Of a stretch of 64,000 nucleotides of DNA, positions 35,211 to 47,399 are shown in pieces. The position numbers and the translations under genes were made by a program. The notes below the pieces were generated by a model that was given only the letters and a program-made list of their open reading frames with translations, did no database searches and was not told the DNA's origin. The stretch comes from Sipunculus nudus (lineage: Eukaryota; Annelida; Sipuncula; Golfingiida; Sipunculidae): contig CM049306.1 of NCBI GenBank assembly GCA_026874595.1, forward strand, positions 63,186,019 to 63,250,018, written 5' to 3'. Position 1 is the first letter of the stretch. Every line of letters starts with the position of its first letter.

Positions 35211-35326
35211 AATAAGGGCACAGGCTTTGTCCGTGTCCAGAATAAGGGCACAGGCTTTGACCGTGTCCAGAATAAGGTCACAGCCTTTGTTTGTGTCCAG
35301 AATAAGGGCATAGGCTTGTTCTGTGT
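35211..35326. repeat. 30-bp minisatellite, nearly four copies
   Basis: The unit AATAAGGGCACAGGCTTTGT with CCGTGTCCAG is repeated three to four times, with substitutions in the later units. Confidence 0.9.
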
Positions 35327-35618
35327 AGAACCTATAGCCTCTGATTGTTTTATATTAAATACAAGCTTTCTGTTTGCTTTGCCTTTTTTTCTGAATCTTT
35401 ACAATTAGAACTGACATGTATGCATTTAAATTAGATCCTTCTCAATGAACAGCACATATATGATCCCTTGCTGTTTAGTATTGTCATTGTGAAGGCTTCT
35501 CCTCTCCTTTGCTTCCCTGCTGCTGTTAATATTCTTACCTCGTCCTACCATCCATTACTTACGACCGCATAGAAAAGTCTTCATAACAAGGTTCTCTCTA
35601 TTGCATCAATATACATTA

Positions 35619-35809
35619 CAGAAGCGGAACCAGGGAATCCCCCCCCCCCCCCCCTCCTTTCAACCAAAACGACAATTTTTAAGGGTTTCAGACCGATTTT
35701 TGCGGTCTTGCCCCCTCCCCTTTCTCGCACCTGTGGACCGTTTTTAGGCTCTGTTATTTGGCCTCCTTGGTTGGACCCCTCCTTTTTCTTAATCCTGGAT
35801 CAGCCCCTG
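35619..35809. mobile_element. CAG-ended MITE (hAT-like ends), 191 bp
   Basis: The left end CAGAAGCGGAACCAGGGAAT and the reverse complement of the right end (CAGGGGCTGATCCAGGATTA) form an imperfect terminal inverted repeat. Both resemble the ends of the 6356-6507 element. A C15-16 tract lies just inside the left end, and CCCCTCC-type strings occupy the interior. No clean 8-bp target duplication was seen (ATACATTA on the left, ATTTAGAT on the right). Confidence 0.55.
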
Positions 35810-36321
35810 ATTTAGATCGGGTGATATGTTTAACGTTTACAGTTTAAAATATGTTTCTCTGCAAGAAAATCTAAAAGAGACATAGTAAACCAAGACATGG
35901 TAAGAGCAAGAGAACTTATGACACAGTCATAATATAATTGTAATCAAATACATAAAACCATCAACCAAAACAAACTAATGTTATTCAGCAGAATAAACCA
36001 TAAATTAATAAATATGCATCATAATTAAAACTGTTGCCATCTTGTACTTTCTCCCTTTGACATAACCTTTAACCTTGTGTGAAGTACCGTGTACAGAACC
36101 TGTCATGTACCGTAGGGGTCTAATGCCCTTAGCTTACACTTCCACAGTATGTTATTTTATTAATATTTTATCTTTGATTTTGTGGACAAATACATTCCTC
36201 AAAACGGAATGGGTCTCAGTCTATTAGAACTTTTATATCATTATTTTTTTTTATTATTAGATGTTCAAAATGGCTCAAGAGAGGACTTATATCATTATTA
36301 AAGGCCAGTTAGTACTTTCAG

Positions 36322-36546
36322 GTATGTGGGAAGCATCTCAGTGAAAATCAAGTGCGTGTGGAGAGGAACATGGGAAACTATATTCCCCCTTATATACAAA
36401 GGGTACTGTTACATAGGCTCAACAGCGGGCAATTCATCGCATGTGTATGTTCCAATATTAATAATTTTCTCAACAAGGTTTCTAGGAAAGTTAAGAACAG
36501 TGTATTAATGGACGAAAATTTTAGAATGTTATCATCTAAAAAATAA
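36322..36546 (+). CDS. Candidate terminal exon, 74 codons, unknown product
   Basis: AGTACTTTCAG is a good acceptor directly before the segment, and an in-frame TAG just upstream (36310-36312) marks the boundary. The 74-codon frame ends in TAA, which overlaps AATAAA at 36542-36547. The peptide is hydrophilic and basic, with VCGKHLSENQVRVERNMGNY near the start, KVSRKVKNSVLMDENFRM near the end, and a hydrophobic turn in the middle. No domain is recognised. An ATG-containing segment at 36261-36321 (acceptor-like ATTATTAG before it) lies just upstream but overlaps the acceptor region. Confidence 0.35.
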   Translation, partial: VCGKHLSENQVRVERNMGNYIPPYIQRVLLHRLNSGQFIACVCSNINNFLNKVSRKVKNSVLMDENFRMLSSKK

Positions 36547-38258
36547 ACTCTAACAAAAGTGTAAAGATAAAGCCTTAAAATTCAATATTCTTTCAGGGTA
36601 TTTTATTAGTTTCGTATGTTATTTGCTTAATCAAGAGAAATAAAATTGAATTTTCATTATTATTAATTCAAGTGACTTTCCCAGTTTTTTTTTATAATAC
36701 AGTACCATTTGAACTGAATATGTCAAATATTAAGCGAGCAATATACATGTACATACCCCTACCCCTTTATCAAGGCTACTTGTCCGCGGGTGCCTTGTGA
36801 AAAGACGCGGTTGTCTTTACATGGCCTAAAAGGGCAGTGTATCCATAAATAATCAATTTTTGACATCCTGAATCATTAGTTCGACATACTTGGGGATATA
36901 AATATACCTATATCATACCCAGAGGGGGTGCACGGTGACACCTCCTAGCCCATGGCATATTACAGCTGGTCGCCCAGAAGCTGCGAACCCCCAATGAACA
37001 GTCATAGCATGAGGGTAACGTGTGTGGCATATGGTCTCGGTGACCGTCAATTCTGTGTTTCTAACCGAAGCTTTAATTTTCAATAAACTGTGTAATAAGT
37101 TATTAATTTTAATATGAATAACACCATCATATCCTGGCGATAACCTAGCAAATATTCAAACTTATTGTTTAAATGAAACTTTAATTGAATATTTCAGACA
37201 ACTGGATGACGTGTATTATTTATAGGCGTAAACTGAAAGCTTTTATGCTATGATCGTTAAATTCTCAAATATTATATAACATTATATCTCAATTATGGAC
37301 AAGGATTTTAGTGCTACTACAGGCTACATAATAAAATATAAATGAACCCGGCTGACTCCGAGACTTTTAAACTACAGGAAGCCTAATTATTCAAACTTAC
37401 ACACTCGACTAATCCTTAAATTCCTTTGTTATGAGCTGCCGGTTCTGTTGGTTGCAAAGTACAGGGCGCTGAGTACAAACATTAGTACGTGTATTCAAAG
37501 CCTCGTCTGATATTTCCCCTACAGGCCTGTTTTGTTAACCTAACAACCCCAGAAATGCGTCGGGGCCTAGCATCATAATTCGCACTCTGGAGTCTAAAGG
37601 TTTGTTTCTTTACTTTTATGTAACATATAAAAAGATTCTCAGGAACCGAGGGCAATAGAGTGTACCTGGTTTGATGATCTAGCTGTTTTCTGGTGTCGCT
37701 TTCTCTGTATAACCTGGCTGTTCTCTTGTTTCACTTTCTCTGTATCAGTCTGGTAAGTTCTATACAATACAGCATCTTGCCAGATATATCACATACTGTC
37801 TGAATATGTAGAAGGTATCTCCTTATATCACATAATGTCTGAATATGTAGAAGGTATCTACTTACAGTCTGATTTGACCTCATCTAAAATATATTACTAC
37901 TGAGAGTGTAAAGTTGTTTCTTGTCTGAACATTAAAAAAATACATTTACTTTAAATATGTACGTGATAACTACAGAAAACATTTTCTGATTTAACTAACC
38001 ACTCACTGCGTGGCTCTGCTTTTTGTTTAAGTCGTCGAAAACTATGAAATCTAGAGACCCCCCCCCCCCCTCCAAATCATACAAATCATATCTATATGTA
38101 GGTTACACTTATGGAAACTAAAGAATCCAGGAACCCCCATTAAAAGACAGAATTTCGATCACGGCTTGGTTGCAGCTGTGAGAATTGTGAAAAAGGAAGC
38201 CAAATCAATGGCATATTCTGACACAGACTATAGAACATTGATGGTATACATATAGCAG
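36547..38258. other. No firm features
   Basis: AT-rich DNA. A small local duplication around 37790-37860 repeats ATATCACATA(C/A)TGTCTGAATATGTAGAAGGTATCT. A C13-14 tract lies near 38059. Confidence 0.5.
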
Positions 38259-38454
38259 TGAACGTTTGTTTACCATTAGGAAACCATGCTTTGGAGCTTA
38301 TAACTATTTGAAACCAGTCACTGTCACAGAAGGTTGTGAGGAGGGGCTTGGCTGGCGGGCAGAGCGGGAACTGTCCTTAGATATGTTCGAGGCACGGAGT
38401 TTACCAGGCTCATCGTTATTTAAAGTATCTGTATTTCTTGACGGTGGTCATTAG
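38259..38454 (+). CDS. Candidate exon, 64 codons, unknown product
   Basis: The acceptor ATACATATAGCAG enters in phase 2, and the frame runs 64 codons to a TAG at 38452-38454. Codon use is balanced and clearly different from the AT-rich flanks. The peptide contains KPVTVTEGCEEGLGWRAERE, then ELSLDMFEARSLPGSSLF. No domain is recognised. Either it is a terminal exon or it splices out earlier (AAA|GTATCT near the end). Confidence 0.35.
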
Positions 38455-38493
38455 AAAGGGGGATGCGAGATGTGGTGAACCACTAATAAGCAG

Positions 38494-38659
38494 GGGAGAT
38501 GCAGGGGAGAAGCTGATGGCATCGCGACCTATCACACGACACCGTCATACACACCTTACCTCACCGGCTTCCACTCATTAGTTGTCATTCCAGACTGGGC
38601 TGTGGCTGGCCACGCACAGACAACGCTGGCGACAAACGGGCTGACTGAACCGCTGAATG
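38494..38659 (+). CDS. Candidate internal exon, unknown product
   Basis: A branch-like CACTAATAAGCAG precedes the segment, and the strong donor AATG|GTGAGT ends it at 38659/38660. One frame is open for 55 codons plus one base. The peptide includes ATYHTTPSYTPYLTGFHSLV and WAVAGHAQTTLATNGLTEPL. GC is well above local background. A second frame is open over much of the same stretch, so the frame choice is not secure. It could also be an untranslated first exon, since an ATG lies directly before the donor. Confidence 0.33.
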
Positions 38660-39063
38660 GTGAGTGTGGAGGTTTTGTATCAGTCACACACTATTAGCAT
38701 TTATACACACTACATATGATTTTACAGTGCAAAATACAATGAATTATGTCTGTAATATCAAATGGCGTTTCGTTTCAATGCATGAAGAGCTTGCAACAAC
38801 TGGGCATTATTGCTGGTTTAAGTAAATCTCTGACTTGATATGTTAACAAAACAACACATTTTATTCTACCAGTCTGACGGGTTGGCTCTGCAGTCCATCA
38901 CAGTGTCGGACATTTTTATGAGAATATACCAGGTTTGGATTTTATTTTTGGATGTGAACGCTTCAACATGATCAATTTTTTTTGCTTCGCCTTAGACTTG
39001 AATGGGTTAAAATATTGACGGCAATCTGGTTTTAGCCTGAGATAATCTGTTTTAGGTCGACAA

Positions 39064-39165
39064 GTAGGGCTGCGCGATATTTTAGATATATCGGTATATC
39101 GCGATACAGTTTTCAAATATCAATATTTTTCGATATTTTGTTAAACGTGCCAAAAACTGATTTAA
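39064..39165. mobile_element. Possible end of a TAGGGCTGCGCGATA-type dispersed element
   Basis: The segment begins GTAGGGCTGCGCGATATTTT and continues with ATATCG/CGATAT strings. It resembles the outer end of hAT-derived dispersed repeats known from many animals (GGGCTGCACGAT ends). No inverted partner end was found, so only a fragment is suggested. Confidence 0.3.
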
Positions 39166-39449
39166 AAAATATGTTTCTGTTACAAAGTATTACTTCCAAA
39201 TGGATTAGGATTAATGACAGGCTAAAAGTAAAAGCCGCTGCTGTGTCTTTAGATGCTTGGTAAAAATATTCAAGTAAACCTAGTATACCACAGATCAAAG
39301 GTACGTCCCAGGAAATTAGCATGTATGTTTCGATGACTTATTGATAAAGGAGAAATATTTCATTAAACAAAATGAAAGAAGCAGGGCCCTCGAGAGGAGT
39401 GTTTTGAGGCGGTACGAAAAAATGTTTCCGGGCCCCCTCGCTTTCCTCC

Positions 39450-42400
39450 TTCAGTTTTACATAACATAAACTCTATTTAGTTTTACATAACATAAACTCC
39501 ATTCAGTTTTACATAACATAAACTCCATTCAGTTTTATACATAAACTCCATTCAGTTTTAAATAACATAAACTCCATTCAGTTTTATACATAAACTCCAT
39601 TCAGTTTTACATAACATAAACTCCATTCAGTTTTACATAACATAAACTCAATTCAGTTTTATACATAATATAAACTCCATTCAGTTTTACATAACATAAA
39701 CTCCATTCAGTTTTATACATAAACTCCATTCAGTTTTACATAACATAAACTCAATTCAGTTTTATACATAATATAAACTCCATTCAGTTTTACATAACAT
39801 AAACTCCATTCAGTTTTATACATAAACTCCATTCAGTTTTACATAACATAAACTCAATTCAGTTTTATACATAATATAAACTCCATTCAGTTTTACATAA
39901 CATAAACTCAATTCAGTTTTATACATAAACTCCATTCAGTTTTACATAACATAAACTCCATTCAGTTTTATACATAAACTCCATTCAGTTATACATAACA
40001 TAAACTCCATTCAGTTTTACATAACATAAACTCAATTCAGTTTTATACATAATATAAACTCCATTCAGTTTTACATAACATAAACTCCATTCAGTTTTAT
40101 ACATAAACTCCATTCAGTTTTACATAACATAAACTCAATTCAGTTTTATACATAATATAAACTCCATTCAGTTTTACATAACATAAACTCAATTCAGTTT
40201 TATACATAAACTCCATTCAGTTTTACATAACATAAACTCCATTCAGTTTTATACATAAACTCCATTCAGTTTTACATAACATAAACTCCATTCAGTTTTA
40301 TACATAAACTCAATTCAGTTTTACATAACATAAACTCCATTCAGTTTTATACATAAACTCCATTCAGTTTTACATAACATAAACTCAATTCAGTTTTATA
40401 CATAATATAAACTCCATTCAGTTTTACATAACATAAACTCAATTCAGTTTTATACATAACATAAACTCCATTCAGTTTTACATAACATAAACTCAATTCA
40501 GTTTTATACATAATATAAACTCCATTCAGTTTTACATAACATAAACTCCATTCAGTTTTACATAACATAAACTCAATTCAGTTTTATACATAATATAAAC
40601 TCCATTCAGTTTTACATAACATAAACTCCATTCAGTTTTATACATAAACTCCATTCAGTTTTACATAACATAAACTCAATTCAGTTTTATACATAATATA
40701 AACTCCATTCAGTTTTACATAACATAAACTCCATTCAGTTTTATACATAAACTCCATTCAGTTTTACATAACATAAACTCCATTCAGTTTTATACATAAA
40801 CTCCATTCAGTTTTACATAACATAAACTCCATTCAGTTTTATACATAAACTCAATTCAGTTTTACATAACATAAACTCCATTCAGTTTTATACATAAACT
40901 CCATTCAGTTTTACATAACATAAACTCAATTCAGTTTTATACATAATATAAACTCCATTCAGTTTTACATAACATAAACTCAATTCAGTTTTATACATAA
41001 CATAAACTCCATTCAGTTTTACATAACATAAACTCAATTAAGTTTTATACATAATATAAACTCCATTCAGTTTTACATAACATAAACTCAATTCAGTTTT
41101 ATACATAGACTCCATTCAGTTTTACATAACATAAACTCCATTCAGTTTTATACATAAACTCCATTCAGTTTTACATAACATAAACTCCATTCAGTTTTAT
41201 ACATAATATAAACTCCATTCAGTTTTACATAACATAAACTCCATTCAGTTTTATACATAAACTCCATTCAGTTTTACATAACATAAACTCCATTCATTTT
41301 CATACATAAACTCCATTCAGTTTTACATAACATAAACTCTATTCAGTTTTATACATAAACTCCATTCAGTTTTACATAACATAAACTCCATTCAGTTTTA
41401 CATAACATAAACTCAATTCAGTTTTATACATAACATAAACTCCATTCAGTTTTATACATTAGCTCCATTCAGTTTTACATAACATAAACTCTATTCAGTT
41501 TTATACATAACATAAACTCCATTCAGTTTTACATAACATAAACTCAATTCAGTTTTATACAGAATATAAACTCCATTCAGTTTTATACATAATATAAACT
41601 CCATTCAGTTTTACATAACATAAACTCCATTCAGTTTTATACATAAACTCCATTCAGTTTTACATAACATAAACTCAATTCAGTTTTATACATAATATAA
41701 ACTCCATTCAGTTTTACATAACATAAACTCCATTCAGTTTTATACATAAACTCCATTCAGTTTTACATAACATAAACTCCATTCAGTTTTATACATAAAC
41801 TCCATTCAGTTTTACATAACATAAACTCCATTCAGTTTTATACATAAACTCAATTCAGTTTTACATAACATAAACTCCATTCAGTTTTATACATAAACTC
41901 CATTCAGTTTTACATAACATAAACTCAATTCAGTTTTATACATAATATAAACTCCATTCAGTTTTACATAACATAAACTCAATTCAGTTTTATACATAAC
42001 ATAAACTCCATTCAGTTTTACATAACATAAACTCAATTAAGTTTTATACATAATATAAACTCCATTCAGTTTTACATAACATAAACTCAATTCAGTTTTA
42101 TACATAAACTCCATTCAGTTTTACATAACATAAACTCCATTCAGTTTTATACATAAACTCCATTCAGTTTTACATAACATAAACTCCATTCAGTTTTATA
42201 CATAATATAAACTCCATTCAGTTTTACATAACATAAACTCCATTCAGTTTTATACATAAACTCCATTCAGTTTTACATAACATAAACTCCATTCAGTTTT
42301 ATACATAAACTCCATTCAGTTTTACATAACATAAACTCTATTCAGTTTTATACATAAACTCCATTCAGTTTTACATAACATAAACTCCATTCAGTTTTAC

Positions 42401-44980
42401 ATAACATAAACTCAATTCAGTTTTATACATAACATAAACTCCATTCAGTTTTATACATTAACTCCATTCAGTTTTACATAACATAAACTCTATTCAGTTT
42501 TATACATAACATAAACTCCATTCAGTTTTACATAACATAAACTCCATTCAGTTTTATACATAAACTCCATTCAGTTTTACATAACATAAACTCTATTCAG
42601 TTTAATACATAAACTCCATTCAGTTTTACATAACATAAACTCCATTCAGTTTTACATAACATAAACTCAATTCAGTTTTATACATAACATAAACTCCATT
42701 CAGTTTTATACATTAACTCCATTCAGTTTTACATAACATAAACTCTATTCAGTTTTATACATAAACTCCATTCAGTTTTACATAACATAAACTCAATTCA
42801 GTTTTATACAGAATATAAACTCCATTCAGTTTTATACATAATATAAACTCCATTCAGTTTTACATAACATAAACTCCATTCAGTTTTATACATAAACTCC
42901 ATTCAGTTTTACATAACATAAACTCAATTCAGTTTTATACATAATATAAACTCCATTCAGTTTTACATAACATAAACTCAATTCAGTTTTATACATAAAC
43001 TCCATTCAGTTTTACATAACATAAACTCCATTCAGTTTTATACATAAACTCCATTCAGTTTTACATAACATAAACTCCATTCAGTTTTATACATAAACTC
43101 AATTCAGTTTTACATAACATAAACTCCATTCAGTTTTATACATAAACTCCATTCAGTTTTACATAACATAAACTCAATTCAGTTTTATACATAATATAAA
43201 CTCCATTCAGTTTTACATAACATAAACTCAATTCAGTTTTATACATAACATAAACTCCATTCAGTTTTACATAACATAAACTCAATTCAGTTTTATACAT
43301 AATATAAACTCCATTCAGTTTTACATAACATAAACTCCATTCAGTTTTACATAACATAAACTCAATTCAGTTTTATACATAATATAAACTCCATTCAGTT
43401 TTACATAACATAAACTCCATTCAGTTTTATACATAAACTCCATTCAGTTTTACATAACATAAACTCAATTCAGTTTTATACATAATATAAACTCCATTCA
43501 GTTTTACATAACATAAACTCCATTCAGTTTTATACATAAACTCCATTCAGTTTTACATAACATAAACTCCATTCAGTTTTATACATAAACTCCATTCAGT
43601 TTTACATAACATAAACTCCATTCAGTTTTATACATAAACTCAATTCAGTTTTACATAACATAAACTCCATTCAGTTTTATACATAAACTCCATTCAGTTT
43701 TACATAACATAAACTCAATTCAGTTTTATACATAATATAAACTCCATTCAGTTTTACATAACATAAACTCAATTCAGTTTTATACATAACATAAACTCCA
43801 TTCAGTTTAACATAACATAAACTCAATTAAGTTTTATACATAATATAAACTCCATTCAGTTTTACATAACATAAACTCAATTCAGTTTTATACATAAACT
43901 CCATTCAGTTTTACATAACATAAACTCCATTCAGTTTTATACATAAACTCCATTCAGTTTTACATAACATAAACTCAATTCAGTTTTTTACATAATATAA
44001 ACTCCATTCAGTTTTACATAACATAAACTCCATTCAGTTTTATACATAAACTCCATTCAGTTTTACATAACATAAACTCCATTCAGTTTTATACATAAAC
44101 TCCATTCAGTTTTACATAACATAAACTCTATTCAGTTTTATACATAAACTCCATTCAGTTTTACATAACATAAACTCCATTCAGTTTTACATAACATAAA
44201 CTCAATTCAGTTTTATACATAACATAAACTCCATTCAGTTTTATACATTAACTCCATTCAGTTTTACATAACATAAACTCTATTCAGTTTTATACATAAA
44301 CTCCATTCAGTTTTACATAACATAAACTCAATTCAGTTTTATACAGAATATAAACTCCATTCAGTTTTACATAACATAAACTCCATTCAGTTTTATACAT
44401 AAACTCCATTCAGTTTTATACATAAACTCCGTTCAGTTTTACATAACATAAACTCCATTCAGTTTTATACATAAACTCCATTCAGTTTTACATAACATAA
44501 ACTCCATTCAGTTTTACATAACATAAACTCAATTCAGTTTTATACATAACATAAACTCCATTCATTTTTACATAACATAAACTCAATTCAGTTTTATACA
44601 TAATATAAACTCCATTCAGTTTTACATAACATAAACTCCATTCAGTTTTATACATAAACTCCATTCAGTTTTATACATAACATAAACTCCATTCAGTTTT
44701 ATACATAAACTCCATTCAGTTTTACATAACATAAACTCCATTCAGTTTTATACAAAAACTCAATTCAGTTTTATACATAATATAAACTCCATTCAGTTTT
44801 ACATAACATAAACTCCATTCAGTTTTATACATAAACTCCATTCAGTTTTACATAACATAAACTCAATTCAGTTTTATACATAATATAAACTCCATTCAGT
44901 TTTATACATAAACTCCATTCAGTTTTATACATAAACTCCATTCAGTTTTACATAACATAAACTCTATTCAGTTTTACGTA
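39450..44980. repeat. 5.5-kb satellite array of 23/26/28-bp monomers with higher-order structure
   Basis: About 210 monomers based on CAGTTTTACATAACATAAAC+TCCATT (26 bases), CAGTTTTATACATAAACTCC+ATT (23) and CAGTTTTATACATAATATAA+ACTCCATT (28). CTCCATT alternates with CTCAATT and CTCTATT. Rare variants act as markers: AACTCAATTAAG occurs at 41031, 42030 and 43820, and TTATACATTA/TTATACATTAG occurs at 41452, 42451 and 44241. Both give offsets of 999 and 1790. The open frames at 40347-40568 and 43136-43357 encode identical peptides and lie 2789 bases apart. The array therefore contains kilobase-scale duplications. Frames of MLCKTEWS-type repeats are by-products. Confidence 0.98.
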
Positions 44981-47399
44981 GTTAATCAACTCTGTATTCG
45001 GTTTAACCCCGAAGCTGTCTGTTCTGTGAAAGCAGTACTGAAGAATGGTATGTAAGAGAGGATTACACCGAAACGCTTTATTTTTTTTCTGTATGAAGGT
45101 CATTTATATCCTCACAAATCCATCATGATAACTTGAAAAAAAGTCATATGGAGGTCTTATGAAAACATGAGAATGCATACGTATGTCGTGTATTAAAGAG
45201 ATGAAGGCCAATATTTACAAATGGTATAATTTTTTGCCTCCTTCACATTGTTCAAATTTAAACGACAAATTAGGCCTGATTAACGTGTTCATCAACAAAG
45301 TAACCAGTTAGAATTGTAATCAAAATAAAGGCACACCGTCACATACAGGCTAGCAATATACAAGAAGTTATACACATTGCAGTCTGTGCATATATCTCGT
45401 GCAATCAACAACATTAGTCTTTACAATATATCAAATAAACCAGTATAACATGAGCAGTTAAATACTTTGATGGATCGCAAAATACCGCCGCATCCGAGGC
45501 GAGTGCAGATGCGTGAGATCATCATATCTTCAGTAAAGCACAAGCGTCAGTTTTCCATTCAATATGTATACACCGAAATGACAGGTGTTAGATCGACAGT
45601 GGAAGCTCCATCGGTGACTACTGTGATTCTGTAAAATTCTTGTTTGCCTTTTACATACAATTTTTCACTGTTAACATATATCGGGATGCCTCATGTTCCA
45701 TTAAACAGATCGAAGCAACCCTCCGTGTTTTGTTTACTTTTCATAAAGACGTCCATTATGTATGATAAAATGTTAAATTATAAATAAGGCCATGCCTATA
45801 TTTTTTGTCTGAAATTATACTTGACATTTGTTAATTCAAATGCATCTATTCCAGGCTTGTCACAATAATAAGAGGCTATATGCTTTCATGAAAAGTTAAC
45901 GATCGACATCACATACAGCATGCATACAGGGACAAGGGATTTATGAACTAAATGTTCACGAGCTCAGATAAATGAGATAAAAAAAAACAAGGGACCCATG
46001 GATCACGTTGCTCAACTGAATTTTGTCAATTTTAAGCAAATCTAAAATATGCTTATTTTTTTCTGGGAATAAGCGTTTGAAAAGCTAAGAAGAAATGGCC
46101 CTCCCGTTTGTTTAAAGTAAAGTACTTAATATAATATTGCAAAACTAATACTCTGACATAACTGCCTTTAAAAAACGTTTTAAGATACTGTGTTGCATTT
46201 GAAATATTTACAAATGAGCAGAGGGTTCATTTTTTCATTAATAGTTCATGTCACATTTTCTATTATAAATATTATAAATTTTAGATAAAAATTCTGAAAT
46301 TATAAGTAAATTCAGAATTGTAAGTTGCATCATAATTTATTCTTAGTTTGGCTCATAAAATGTAAATATTATGCATATATATTTTATTATTTATTAAATC
46401 ACAAAATTTTTAAAATGAATTTAAATGAAAATTTTTTTTTATATATAATATAACTTAAAAAATGCTACAGCATGGCATCTTAGATATAATTCATTGAATC
46501 ACTATTTAAAAAAATGTACATCGGAGTTTTCGATAGTAATTAACAAAAATAAAAATTTAAGCTAATTTATTAACTGATTAAAGATTCCATTTTTAAATCA
46601 AGTATAAACACTGTTGCTTAGACGAGGGAGAAACTATATCTTTATCCTTATTTTTATCTCAAATATAATTTGATGCTGAAATTAATATTAAATTTCACAC
46701 ACGTTGAAAAGTTTTTACTCTTCTGAACTAGGGACTTCCTCATATTTTTGAACATCCAAACTTTCATAGCCATACATCACTTTTTAGACACAATTAGATG
46801 TGCACTTAACCATTGTAACCCCTTGGGATACAATACCAAATCTAACATGTAGCAGAAGTATTGGGGCAGAGGGGAGCCAAGCTAAGCTGAGCCTAGGGAA
46901 CTGCCTGGAATGAAACAAGTTACATAACATAGGTAAGGGCTGCATCATCACTCACTGCTCAAAACTGTACTGGGCTGTACTTATGTGTATATGCTGTGAA
47001 AAAAATTACATTAACAGTATTTACAAAGAAAATATGTGCCATGGTCAACTGTGGGCAAAATTTAAGGTATTGATTTTACATTTATTCTAATAAAATTTAA
47101 AACTTACAAAATTCTGATCCAACTTCTGGCATACAGTGAAATGTTCATTCAATAAGTAACATGCTTGAAAAAGGCTCTCTAGCTTCACTTCAACAGTTAC
47201 CATGAAAAGTGGGTAAATATCCTTTCTGATATTTTGACAATATACATTATGAGCGGGCCACTAATTCCTAAAAATTACGTAATATACACCTAATTTTTAA
47301 GATGTATATACGAAACCTATAGAGGAATAGTTATGCCAGATATGAACAAACAACAAAAGTGGTTTTGATATTTAACAGTTTTCAAGTGTAACAATAGGA
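44981..47399. other. AT-rich DNA, no recognised genes
   Basis: At about 45987 a short string ACAAGGGACCCATGGATCAC resembles the start of the repeat block at 18714 and is probably a dispersed-repeat end. Otherwise I see nothing. Confidence 0.5.

Noticed and set aside
40347-40568. 73-codon minus-strand frame, identical at 43136-43357
   Set aside because: It lies fully inside the 23/26/28-bp satellite and only reflects monomer combinations whose summed length is a multiple of three.
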